From positions 1 through 57,037 of the forward strand of contig NZ_AGTS01000019.1 of the NCBI RefSeq assembly GCF_000238595.1: 57,037 nucleotides of DNA. The letters are read 5' to 3'. Below the pieces are notes generated by a model. That model saw only the letters and a list, made by a program, of their open reading frames with translations. It had not been told where the DNA came from and did no database searches. The stretch comes from Acidovorax sp. NO-1 (GTDB lineage Bacteria > Pseudomonadota > Gammaproteobacteria > Burkholderiales > Burkholderiaceae_C). This document shows positions 41,660-50,009 of the stretch, piece by piece; within the stretch, counting starts at the first letter, position 1, and each line of letters opens with the position of its first letter. The translations under genes and the position numbers were made by a program.

Positions 41660-44600
41660 CCACAGCTTCCCAGATGGCCGCACTGGGTGCAGTAGTCACA
41701 TCCGTCCTTGCGTATCACGGCATGGGCTCCGCACTCGGTGCATTTTTTGCCCGCCATGGCCTGCGGCACCGCCAGGGGTGAGGGTGCGGGTTCATCCAGC
41801 GGCAGTTGCTGCTGCACCGGGTCGGACACACGGCGCGCCAGAATGTTCTGGATGGCGAAGGCCATGGCCGCCACTTCGGAGTCGTGCCACATGGGCACCA
41901 GCGTGCCGTCGTCCTTGCGGTGTGTGCCCAGACGCACCGGGCCGCGGTCCCAGGCGACCTTGCGCATGTCCGACAGCGCCCGCTCCAGAAAGCCGCCCCG
42001 TGCCGCCAGCGACAGCATGCGCATGCTGGACGTGATCCACTGCTGCGACTCGCCGCTCTGGCCCACGGGCATGAAGAACTCGATGGCGCGGTCCACCGTA
42101 CCGTTGCCCACGCCCGTGGGCACGGGCAGGAAGGACACGATGAGGTACAGGGTCTTGTGGCCTTCCTGCGTCCAGTATTCAAGCTTCTCTGCCACCGCCG
42201 AGAGGCCCCCTTGTGGGCGGCTTTCGATCACGGTGCGCATGGGGTCCACGGGCGGCGCGGCGGGCGTGGGCGCTGCCACGGCAGCAGGCGCTGGTGCAGC
42301 TTCTGCATGCGTTTCGAGTACCGAACCCAGAATGCTGTTGGGCCGGTAGGTGGCCAGGCCCTTGAGCTTGGCGCGCCAGGCCTGCAGATACAGGTCCTTG
42401 AACCCTTCGTACGGATAGTCGGCGGGGATGTTGACGGTTTTGGAAATGGCGGTGTCCACAAAGGGCTGCACGGCCTCCATCATGGCGATGTGCCCTTCCG
42501 CAGGCATGGCCAGGGCCGAGACGAAATAATCGGGCAACACATTGACATCGCCGCCCAGCTCGCGGTACAGGCGCCAGGCGTGGTCTTCCACCGCGTATTC
42601 GGAGGTGCTGCCGTCCGACTCGCGCTTCTTGCGCTTGTACATCCACGAAAACGGTGGCTCGATGCCGTTGGAGGCGTTGTCGGCAAAGGCCAGGCTCACC
42701 GTGCCCGTGGGCGCGATGGAGAGCAGATGGCTGTTGCGGATGCCGTGCTGGTGGATGGCCGCCTTGAGCGACTCCGGCAGGCGGCTGGCGAAGGTGCCTT
42801 CGGCCAGATAGCCCCTGGCGTCGAACTTCGGGAACACGCCTTTCTCGCGCGCCAGATCCACCGACGCGGCGTACGCGGCGTCGCGCATGCACTCGGCAAT
42901 GCGTGCCGCCATCGTGCGGCCCTCGGGCAGGTCGTAGCGCAGGCACAGCATGGCCAGCGTGTTGCCCATGCCGGTAAAACCCACGCCAATGCGCCGCTTG
43001 GCCATCGCCTCGTCGCGCTGCTGCGGCAAGGGCCAGTAGGTCACATCGAGCACGTTGTCGAGCGCGCGCACCTGCAGCGCTACGGCCTGGGTGAAGGCAT
43101 CAAAGTCAAACGCGGCCACGCCGCCAAATCCAAAGGGGTGACGCACAAAGCGGGTGAGGATGATGGGGCCCAGGTCACAGCAGCCATACGACGGGAGTGG
43201 CTGCTCGCCACAGTTGTGGACCACCAGGCCATTGGCATCGAAGGCATGCACATCAGCCACGGTGACGTCGTACACATCCTCCATTCCCGCATCGACCAGC
43301 GCCTGCACAGTAGCGGTAAAGCGTTCGCGATTGAGCGCACGCTGGTATTGCGCCAGCCCTTCCTGCAGGCGCGCTGATTTTTCCGTGTCGCAAAAGCCGA
43401 CACGCTCGGCAAACAACTCAAGGTTGTCACCACTGATGACCAGCTCATGCTGCGCCCGGGTGAGGTAGGGCTGCATGCTGCCTTTGCCATTGGGCAAGTC
43501 GCGCGTTCCCACAATGCGGCGGTTCCGGTATAGCGTGGACACAATCCCCATGCGCACAAGCATGCGTTGCACGGTTTGCAACAGCGCATCGTCGCTCTGC
43601 GACAAACGCACACTCACCCCTTTGTCCTGCGTACCCTGCACCGAGCCGTCGGCGTCGAACAACCCCGACAGCAGCCCCTGCGCAAAGGCAGAAGATTGCT
43701 TCTCCATGGTGGCCGTGATGGTCTTGTGACCTGGCGCCATGCCCATCTCATGTGCGAGCTTCCACAGCGCCGCACTGGCCAGGCGAACCTCGCCACGCCC
43801 CGCCACAGGGCGCTGAAACCCTTTGAAATCCGCACGGTGCGGCAACGTGGCCGCCGCCGCGGTGGCGGCCCGCATGATGCCGTCCGCCCCGGTGGCGGCG
43901 AAAGCCATGGTGCCCTGCCCCACGGCTTTGAGTTCAGGGGCCCACACCGAAATCACGGCCTTGTCTGCCTTGAGCGTTCCGTCGCCAATCAACAGGCCGA
44001 GCAGGTAGCCCTCCTCCTGCGTTCCCGCACCGCCCCAGCCCGCAAAAGCCCGGTGGTCGTGAAGCAGCACCTCATCGCCAGGCTGTAGTTGAGCTGCTGG
44101 CGTCCATTCCACCTCAAGGCAATAACGGGTTTTGCGCGCCACGCGGCGCACACGGTGGTCTGCCGTCAGGCGCAGCGAGTGCCCATCGCGGGTTTGCAGC
44201 TCCAGCACAGGCTTGGTGCCCGTTTTGAAGAACCCCTGGCTTTCCACGCGGTAGGCACGCCCGTCCACCACGGCAGCAAACGGCTTGCCCACCAGGTCGG
44301 CCACTTGCGCCGGGCCCTCGGAGGTCATCACCCAGGTGTCGGCAGTGACGCAGGGGTTGGTCGCCGCAATGTCTTCGCAGTAATGCAGGTTGTTGTCTTC
44401 GTTGATGCGCCCCAAAAACAGGATGCCCGGCTCGGCAAAGTCGTAGGCCGACTTCATGATTGTGTCCCACAAATCGCGCGCGGGGACGGTGGCATACACC
44501 CACAGGCCATCGACGCGCTGGCGGGCGCCCTGGGCCAGCAGGGTGGCGCCGGGGCGGGCCTTGTGCACCAGCTCCCACGGTGCGTTGTTCTGAACCGCCT

Positions 44601-45267
44601 GGATGAACTCGTCCGACACACCCACCGACACGTTGAAGTTGTTCCAGCGGCCGGGCGTGCGCTTGGCAGTGATGAACTCGTGCACATCGGGATGGTCGAT
44701 GCGCAGCACGCCCATCTGCGCGCCCCGGCGTGCGCCCGCGCTTTCCACGGTGGAGCAGGACTGGTCGAACACGTTCATGTAGCTGCACGGCCCCGAGGCC
44801 ATGGAGGCTGTGGCCTTCACCTGTGCGCCCTTGGGACGGATGCGGGAGAAGTCGTAGCCCACGCCACCGCCACGGCGCATGGTCTCGGCCGCTTCGCGCA
44901 GCGCTTCGTAGATGCCCGGAAAGCCCTCATCGTCCACACCCTGGATGCAGTCGCCCACGGGCTGCACGAAGCAGTTGATGAGCGTGGCCTGGATATCGGT
45001 GCCCGCTGCGCTCATGATGCGGCCCGCACCGATGGCGCCGGCCTTGAGGTTGGCGAGGAACAGGACTTCGTATTCTTCTCGCAGCTCCGGCTTTTCGACC
45101 GAGGCCAGGGCCCGCGCCACGCGCTGGTACAGCTCGTCGGCCGTGGTTTCGCCGGGTTTGAGGTATTTCTCCCGCAGAACATCCAGGCTGATGGGCTGCA
45201 GGGGGGCGGTGGGTTTGAGGGGGGGCTGGGGTTCGCGTTTCATGGGGGCCGATGATTTGGGTTTCAC
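41656..45267 (-). CDS. nrdJ: Adenosylcobalamin-dependent ribonucleotide reductase (class II) with intein
   Basis: 1203-residue precursor; 823 after removal of the intein (residues 306-685). Makes deoxyribonucleotides without oxygen, using vitamin B12. Extein hallmarks are NCFVQPVGDC (first redox-active Cys region), GGGVGYDFSRIRPKG, NEDNNLHYCEDIAATNP joined to CGEQPLPSYGCCDLG across the intein, SIAPTGTVSLAFADNASNGIEPPF and a C-terminal zinc-ribbon-like CTECGAH..CDYCTQCG. No strong ribosome site exists before the GTG at 45267, and an ATG at 45243 is possible. It follows carbonic anhydrase by 72 bases and overlaps nnrS. Confidence 0.95.
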   Translation of the reverse strand: MKPKSSAPMKREPQPPLKPTAPLQPISLDVLREKYLKPGETTADELYQRVARALASVEKPELREEYEVLFLANLKAGAIGAGRIMSAAGTDIQATLINCFVQPVGDCIQGVDDEGFPGIYEALREAAETMRRGGGVGYDFSRIRPKGAQVKATASMASGPCSYMNVFDQSCSTVESAGARRGAQMGVLRIDHPDVHEFITAKRTPGRWNNFNVSVGVSDEFIQAVQNNAPWELVHKARPGATLLAQGARQRVDGLWVYATVPARDLWDTIMKSAYDFAEPGILFLGRINEDNNLHYCEDIAATNPCVTADTWVMTSEGPAQVADLVGKPFAAVVDGRAYRVESQGFFKTGTKPVLELQTRDGHSLRLTADHRVRRVARKTRYCLEVEWTPAAQLQPGDEVLLHDHRAFAGWGGAGTQEEGYLLGLLIGDGTLKADKAVISVWAPELKAVGQGTMAFAATGADGIMRAATAAAATLPHRADFKGFQRPVAGRGEVRLASAALWKLAHEMGMAPGHKTITATMEKQSSAFAQGLLSGLFDADGSVQGTQDKGVSVRLSQSDDALLQTVQRMLVRMGIVSTLYRNRRIVGTRDLPNGKGSMQPYLTRAQHELVISGDNLELFAERVGFCDTEKSARLQEGLAQYQRALNRERFTATVQALVDAGMEDVYDVTVADVHAFDANGLVVHNCGEQPLPSYGCCDLGPIILTRFVRHPFGFGGVAAFDFDAFTQAVALQVRALDNVLDVTYWPLPQQRDEAMAKRRIGVGFTGMGNTLAMLCLRYDLPEGRTMAARIAECMRDAAYAASVDLAREKGVFPKFDARGYLAEGTFASRLPESLKAAIHQHGIRNSHLLSIAPTGTVSLAFADNASNGIEPPFSWMYKRKKRESDGSTSEYAVEDHAWRLYRELGGDVNVLPDYFVSALAMPAEGHIAMMEAVQPFVDTAISKTVNIPADYPYEGFKDLYLQAWRAKLKGLATYRPNSILGSVLETHAEAAPAPAAVAAPTPAAPPVDPMRTVIESRPQGGLSAVAEKLEYWTQEGHKTLYLIVSFLPVPTGVGNGTVDRAIEFFMPVGQSGESQQWITSSMRMLSLAARGGFLERALSDMRKVAWDRGPVRLGTHRKDDGTLVPMWHDSEVAAMAFAIQNILARRVSDPVQQQLPLDEPAPSPLAVPQAMAGKKCTECGAHAVIRKDGCDYCTQCGHLGSCG
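43213..44352 (-). other. Intein with LAGLIDADG homing endonuclease in NrdJ
   Basis: 380-residue intein inserted after ATNP and before CGEQPLP at the active-site loop. Splice signals are complete: Cys1 (CVTADTWVMTSEG), block B LTADHRV, block F DVYDVTVADVHAFDANG, block G VVHN followed by Cys. Two LAGLIDADG-type helices are visible, GYLLGLLIGDG (about 420-430) and GLLSGLFDADG (about 531-541), each with the acidic residue, so the endonuclease is probably active. Inteins at this RIR1-type site are known in other ribonucleotide reductases. Confidence 0.96.
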
Positions 45268-45339
45268 GCCGGTGGGGTCTTGCGTTCCATCAAGCAGGGC
45301 GTATTCACCACGGACTACCGCGAAAAATACCCGGCAAGG

Positions 45340-46020
45340 TCAAAGCTCGTCCAGAAGTACCTGCCCGTCGTGTTCCACATACGGGTGGTAAGGACCGGTG
45401 CCGCTGTTGTCAGCCCGCGAGGCCGGCACGAAGCCGCCCGTCTTGACATCAAACACATGCACTTCTCCTTCTTCGATCACATAGTGCCAGCCGTGCAGGC
45501 TGATCTGACCCGACTGCACCCGGCTGCGCACCATGGGGTACTCCATCAGGCGCTCCAGCTGCAGCACCACGGCGCGCTGCTCGGTGCGCCGCAGCACCTC
45601 GGGCCCCACCTGCATGGGCAGCAGGGCTTCGCGCCCCAGGTCCAGCCATCGGTCCAGGTTGGGCGCCTCGGGCGAAACCTCACCATACATCGCCTTGATA
45701 GCCCCACAGTGACTGTGGCCGCACACGACGATGCGGCTGACGTGCAGGTTAAGCACCGCGAACTCGATGGCCGCCGTGGTGCCGTGGTGGCCGTGTGATC
45801 CGTCGTAAGGCGGCACAAAGGCCCCCACGTTGCGCACCAGAAACAGCTCACCAGGGCCCGCGCCAGTCAGCAGGTAGGGCACCAGGCGCGAGTCGGAGCA
45901 GCCGATAAACAGGGTGGTGGGATGCTGCCCCTCATCCACCAGCGTCTTGAACTGCTCGCGGTACTGGGGAAACGCGTCGTCGTGAAATCGGCGCAATCGG
46001 TCAAGCAATTCGTCGGGCAT
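45340..46020 (-). CDS. can: Beta-class carbonic anhydrase
   Basis: 226 residues. Interconverts CO2 and bicarbonate in the cytoplasm. Zinc ligands C41, H102 and C105 and the Asp43-Arg45 dyad are all seen in IGCSDSRLVPYLL and VVCGHSHCGAIKAM. The dimer-interface region LVRNVGAFVPPYDGSHGHHGTTAAIEFAV is standard. It lies 23 bases after ppiC and 72 before nrdJ in the anaerobic run; bicarbonate supply during nitrate respiration is a possible reason. ATG at 46020 chosen by family N-terminus. Confidence 0.94.
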   Translation of the reverse strand: MPDELLDRLRRFHDDAFPQYREQFKTLVDEGQHPTTLFIGCSDSRLVPYLLTGAGPGELFLVRNVGAFVPPYDGSHGHHGTTAAIEFAVLNLHVSRIVVCGHSHCGAIKAMYGEVSPEAPNLDRWLDLGREALLPMQVGPEVLRRTEQRAVVLQLERLMEYPMVRSRVQSGQISLHGWHYVIEEGEVHVFDVKTGGFVPASRADNSGTGPYHPYVEHDGQVLLDEL

Positions 46021-46043
46021 GGTGCGGTCAGTCGGTAGTGCAG

Positions 46044-46988
46044 CTACTGCACCAGGGGCGAATCGGCCGCATCCAGTGCCACGCCTTCCACCACGGCAGC
46101 GCCCGCCAGCAGCTGCAAGTACTGGCGCAAGGCATTCACCCACGTTTGCTGGCGCAGCGTGAGTGCAATGGCCTGGCGCACTTCCCCGAACACGGGCTGC
46201 TGCCCCGGGTCGCGCGCCACCACCTCCACCACATGCAAGCCAAAACGGCTGTGCACCAGACGTGCCAGCACGCCGATCTCGGCACTGCCAAACACTTCGC
46301 GGGCAAACTCGGGCGCGCAGTCCCCACGGGTGAGCCAGCCCAGGTCTCCGCCCTGCTGGCCACTCGGGCAGTTAGACCACTGCGCCGCTGCCTCGGAGAA
46401 CTTTGCCCCTCCATCGTCCGCACAGCGCAGCTCGATCAGCATGGCCTCGGCGCGCAGGCGCAGTTGTTTCACATCCACACCCGGCGTCACGGCAAAAAGC
46501 ACATGGCGCAACTGAACACGCTCGCCCTGCGCATGCGCTGCAGGGTGAGCATCGTGGTATCGGCGGCACGCCTCTTCCGACGGCTCCGGAACCTGCAGTT
46601 CGCGGTCCAGCAGCTGCTCGATGGCATGGGACGCCTCGGCGCTGATTGCCCCTTGAACACCCGGAACATCATCCGCAGAAAGCAAACCCGCCTGCTGTGC
46701 GGCCTGGCGCAGCAGTTCGGTGCAGGCGCGCTGACGCAGCGTTTCTTCATCGAGCAGCTCGTTGGCTGCATTGAGGGCGATGCCGTTGATGCGCGCTATC
46801 CCTGCCACAGCACCGCCGGGGCTCACGGCATCGAACTGCCGTGCAGCCATCGAGGGTGCCTGGCCCATCGTTGCCGCCAGTGCCTCATAGGCCGCTGTCT
46901 GCGTGGGGGTCAACGTGCTGGCCGGGGCTGCCGACGCACTGCTGTCTGTGGAGCTGCATCCGCAGCTCCCGGTTCCACATCCGCTCAT
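46044..46988 (-). CDS. Parvulin-type peptidylprolyl isomerase of the nar operon
   Basis: 314 residues. C-terminal rotamase (parvulin) domain with VQLRHVLFAVTPG, FSEAAAQWSNCPSGQQGGDLGWLTRGDCAPEFAREVF and VHSRFGLHVVEV. The N-terminus is a cysteine-rich MSGCGTGSCGCSS with no signal peptide, so it is likely cytoplasmic. A NifM-like helical part lies between. Parvulins of this type commonly follow narI in Burkholderiales and may help fold or mature nitrate reductase; the Cys-rich tail might bind metal or an Fe-S cluster. Lies 25 bases after narI. Confidence 0.88.
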   Translation of the reverse strand: MSGCGTGSCGCSSTDSSASAAPASTLTPTQTAAYEALAATMGQAPSMAARQFDAVSPGGAVAGIARINGIALNAANELLDEETLRQRACTELLRQAAQQAGLLSADDVPGVQGAISAEASHAIEQLLDRELQVPEPSEEACRRYHDAHPAAHAQGERVQLRHVLFAVTPGVDVKQLRLRAEAMLIELRCADDGGAKFSEAAAQWSNCPSGQQGGDLGWLTRGDCAPEFAREVFGSAEIGVLARLVHSRFGLHVVEVVARDPGQQPVFGEVRQAIALTLRQQTWVNALRQYLQLLAGAAVVEGVALDAADSPLVQ

Positions 46989-47013
46989 GGGGTACTCCTT
47001 GCAATGATGGGGT

Positions 47014-47745
47014 TCAGGCGCGGCGGTCCTGCGACTGCATGTGGCCGGCCGGAAGGTTCATTCGGCGCGCACGCACCACCTGGTAAGGGCGCAGCAGGTA
47101 TGCCAGGGTGCCGAAGCCGCTCCACACATGCACGAGTCGTGTGAACGGGAAGACCAGGAAGATCGTCATGCCCAGGAACATGTGGGCCTTGAAGATCCAG
47201 CCGGCTTCTGCAAGCAACTCCACACCACCGCTGCGGAAGGTCACCACGCGCTGGCCCCACTCGGCCAGTTTCATCATCATGGAACCGTCCAGATGCTGGG
47301 CAGACAGTGGAATGGTGGCCAGGCCCAGCGCCAGTTGCAACCAGAACAACACCAGGATCAGGATGTCGCTGGTCTTGGAGGTGGCGCGGATGCGCGGGTC
47401 CGACAGGCGGCGGTGCAGCAGGATGGACAGGCCGATGAAGGCCAGCACACCCGCGATACCGCCCGTCACCATGGCAATGATCTGCTTGGTGCCAGCGCTG
47501 ATGAAGGCCTCGTACATGAAGTGTGGCGTGAGCATGCCAAAGGTATGCCCGAAGAACAGGAACAGCACGCCGATGTGGAACAGGTTGCTGCCCCAGCGCA
47601 GGCTGCCGGTGCGCAGCAGCTGCGACGAATCGCTCTTCCATGTGTACTGGTCGCGGTCAAACCGCACCCAGCTGCCAATGAAAAAAACGGCCAGGCAGAT
47701 ATAGGGATAAATGCCAAACAACAGGGTATCAAGCCAGGCGGTCAT
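47014..47745 (-). CDS. narI: Respiratory nitrate reductase gamma subunit NarI
   Basis: 243-residue cytochrome b subunit with five membrane helices that passes electrons from quinol to NarH. The start MTAWLDTLLFGIYPYICLAVFFIGSW is characteristic. Candidate heme ligands are H57 (NLFHIGVLFLFFGH; H66) and the paired His in the last helices (FKAHMFLGM and TRLVHVWSGF). A conserved RTGSLRWGSN loop contacts NarH. The ATG overlaps the narJ stop by 4 bases. It ends 25 bases before ppiC. Confidence 0.96.
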   Translation of the reverse strand: MTAWLDTLLFGIYPYICLAVFFIGSWVRFDRDQYTWKSDSSQLLRTGSLRWGSNLFHIGVLFLFFGHTFGMLTPHFMYEAFISAGTKQIIAMVTGGIAGVLAFIGLSILLHRRLSDPRIRATSKTSDILILVLFWLQLALGLATIPLSAQHLDGSMMMKLAEWGQRVVTFRSGGVELLAEAGWIFKAHMFLGMTIFLVFPFTRLVHVWSGFGTLAYLLRPYQVVRARRMNLPAGHMQSQDRRA

Positions 47746-48443
47746 GCTGAGACTCCTTCTGGAGCCCGCTCGGTGCGGGCGTTACGAACAAAATGCACCG
47801 GTTGCGGCTGGTCGGGCCTGGACTGGCCCTGCGTGCTGCAACCGCCAAACGCTTCGGGCTCGGCCCAGACCTCGTCCATTGGCGGCTCGGGCGTGAGCGC
47901 CACCGACTGCACACGCTGCCCGGCAACTTCGAGCACCGCAGCGATCACGCTGGCATAGGGGCTATTGCGCGCGACCAATGCGCTGAACAAGGCGTTCAGG
48001 ATGTGGGCCATTTCGCCCAGAAACTCCCTGGCCACCTCGGGCGGCTGGGTGGATGCGAACTCCAGCACCACGGGCAGGTGGTCGGGCAGCTCTTCGGCCT
48101 CGAACTGCAGACCGGCTTTTTCATAGGTCTGCATCAGGTCAATGAGCGCCGGGCCCCGGTCGCGCGAGTCGCCGTGCACATGCTCGAACAGGTGCAGCGA
48201 GGTCTGGCGCCCGCGGTCAAAGTTGTCCACATAGCGGGCTTCGGCTTCCAGCGTGTCGAGTGCGGCCAGGTGCTCGCACACTGCCTTCAGCTCGTCCATG
48301 CGGTCTGCCGAGAGGGCCTGTTCGGTCTGCAAGGCGTCGATGAGCTGCGGCATCACGCTGCGCAGCTGCGCGTCGGGGTAGCTCAGCAGGTAGCCCAGGG
48401 CGCGCAGGGTCAGGCGCACGGAGGTCGGGTTCTTCTTGAACAT
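47742..48443 (-). CDS. narJ: Nitrate reductase assembly chaperone NarJ
   Basis: 233-residue dedicated chaperone that holds NarG until molybdenum cofactor insertion. The start MFKKNPTSVRLTLRALGYLLSYPD and the core LDTLEAEARYVDNFDRGRQTSLHLFEHVHGDSRDRGPAL are diagnostic of the family, as is YEKAGLQFEAEELPDHLPVVLEF. AAGGAA seven bases before the ATG at 48443. The tail after residue 190 is low-complexity and variable. Lies 22 bases after narH and overlaps narI. Confidence 0.96.
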   Translation of the reverse strand: MFKKNPTSVRLTLRALGYLLSYPDAQLRSVMPQLIDALQTEQALSADRMDELKAVCEHLAALDTLEAEARYVDNFDRGRQTSLHLFEHVHGDSRDRGPALIDLMQTYEKAGLQFEAEELPDHLPVVLEFASTQPPEVAREFLGEMAHILNALFSALVARNSPYASVIAAVLEVAGQRVQSVALTPEPPMDEVWAEPEAFGGCSTQGQSRPDQPQPVHFVRNARTERAPEGVSA

Positions 48444-48465
48444 GGTGATTCCTTCCTGTGTGCAA

Positions 48466-49989
48466 TCAGACCGTGGCCTTGATCGGGATCGTTCGGGGCT
48501 TCTTGCCGCCGAACATGCTGGTCTCGGTGGCGCCGTCGGAGCAACCGTTGCCAAACGAGAAGCCGCAGCCGCCCCGGATGTCGAACGCGTTTTCTGCGTA
48601 CTCGCGGTGGGCCGATGGGATGACAAAGCGGTCCTCGTAATTGGCAATCGCCATCACGTGGTACATCTCTTCCACCTCCGCCATCGACAGGCCGGCCTGC
48701 TTGAGCACCGACAGGTTCTGGCGCTGCTCCACATGCTTGTCGCGCTGGTAGGTGCGCATGGCCAGCATGCGCTCCAGCGCCCGCACCACGGGCCCGGTGT
48801 CACCGGCGGTGAGCAGGTTGGCCAGGTACTGCACGGGGATGCGCAGCTGCGACACGTCCGGGATCTCGCCATTCACACCCACATGGCCGGCGTTGGCAGC
48901 CGCCGTGATGGGCGACAGCGGTGGCACATACCAGACCATGGGCAGCGTGCGGTATTCGGGGTGCAGCGGCAGGGCCACCTTCCAGTCCACGGCCATCTTG
49001 TAGACGGGGCTGTTGCGGGCGGCGTCCATCCAGCTGTCCGGAATGCCGTCGATGCGCGCCTGCTTGATGACGTCGGGATCGTTGGGATTCAGGAAGATAT
49101 CGAGCTGGGCCTGGTACAGGTCGCGGTCGCGCTCCACGCTGGCGGCTTCCTGGATGCGGTCTGCGTCATACAGCAGCACGCCGAGATACCGGATACGCCC
49201 CACGCAGGTCTCGGAGCACACGGTGGGCTGACCTGCTTCGATGCGCGGGTAGCAGAAGATGCACTTCTCTGCCTTGCCCGACTGCCAGTTGTAGTAGATC
49301 TTCTTGTAGGGGCAGCCGCTCACGCACATGCGCCAGCCGCGGCACTTGTCCTGGTCGATCAGCACGATGCCGTCTTCCTCGCGCTTGTAGATCGAACCGC
49401 TGGGGCACGATGCCACGCACGCCGGGTTCAGGCAGTGCTCGCACAGGCGCGGCAGGTACATCATGAAGGTGTTTTCGAACTGGCCGTAGATGTCCTTTTG
49501 CACATCGTCGAAGTTCTTGTCCTTGCTGCGCTTGCTGAACTCGCCGCCCAGGATTTCCTCCCAGTTCGGGCCCCACTCGATCTTCTCCATGCGCTTGCCG
49601 GTGATCAGGCTGCGCGGGCGGGCCGTGGGGGCGGCCTTGCTTTCCGGAGCCGACTGCAGGTGGTCGTAGTCGAACGTGAAGGGCTCGTAGTAGTCGTCGA
49701 TCTGCGGCAGGTTGGGGTTGGCGAAGATGCGCATGAGCAGCTTCCACTTGCCGCCCTGGCGGGGGGCGATGGAGCCGTCGGGGTTGCGTACCCAGCCGCC
49801 GTTCCACTTGTCCTGGTTTTCCCATTCCTTGGGGTAGCCAATGCCCGGCTTGGTCTCCACGTTGTTGAACCAGGCATATTCCATCCCGGGTCGGCTGGTC
49901 CAGACGTTCTTGCAGGTGACGGAACAGGTGTGGCAACCGATGCACTTGTCCAGGTTCAGCACCATGCCGATTTGTGCGCGAATTTTCAT
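48466..49989 (-). CDS. narH: Respiratory nitrate reductase beta subunit NarH
   Basis: 507 residues, normal length. Electron-transfer subunit with four iron-sulfur clusters: CIGCHTCSVTCKNVW near residue 16, CEHCLNPACVASCPSG, CRGWRMCVSGCPYKKIYYNW (with the Trp that marks the 3Fe-4S cluster) and CIFCYPRIEAGQPTVCSETC. The C-terminal half has the standard YVPPLSPI and GGCGFSFGNGC segments. It is located on the cytoplasmic side of the membrane with NarG. 20 bases downstream of narG. Confidence 0.97.
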   Translation of the reverse strand: MKIRAQIGMVLNLDKCIGCHTCSVTCKNVWTSRPGMEYAWFNNVETKPGIGYPKEWENQDKWNGGWVRNPDGSIAPRQGGKWKLLMRIFANPNLPQIDDYYEPFTFDYDHLQSAPESKAAPTARPRSLITGKRMEKIEWGPNWEEILGGEFSKRSKDKNFDDVQKDIYGQFENTFMMYLPRLCEHCLNPACVASCPSGSIYKREEDGIVLIDQDKCRGWRMCVSGCPYKKIYYNWQSGKAEKCIFCYPRIEAGQPTVCSETCVGRIRYLGVLLYDADRIQEAASVERDRDLYQAQLDIFLNPNDPDVIKQARIDGIPDSWMDAARNSPVYKMAVDWKVALPLHPEYRTLPMVWYVPPLSPITAAANAGHVGVNGEIPDVSQLRIPVQYLANLLTAGDTGPVVRALERMLAMRTYQRDKHVEQRQNLSVLKQAGLSMAEVEEMYHVMAIANYEDRFVIPSAHREYAENAFDIRGGCGFSFGNGCSDGATETSMFGGKKPRTIPIKATV

Positions 49990-50009
49990 CGTGTTTCTCC
50001 TTGCGGTGC

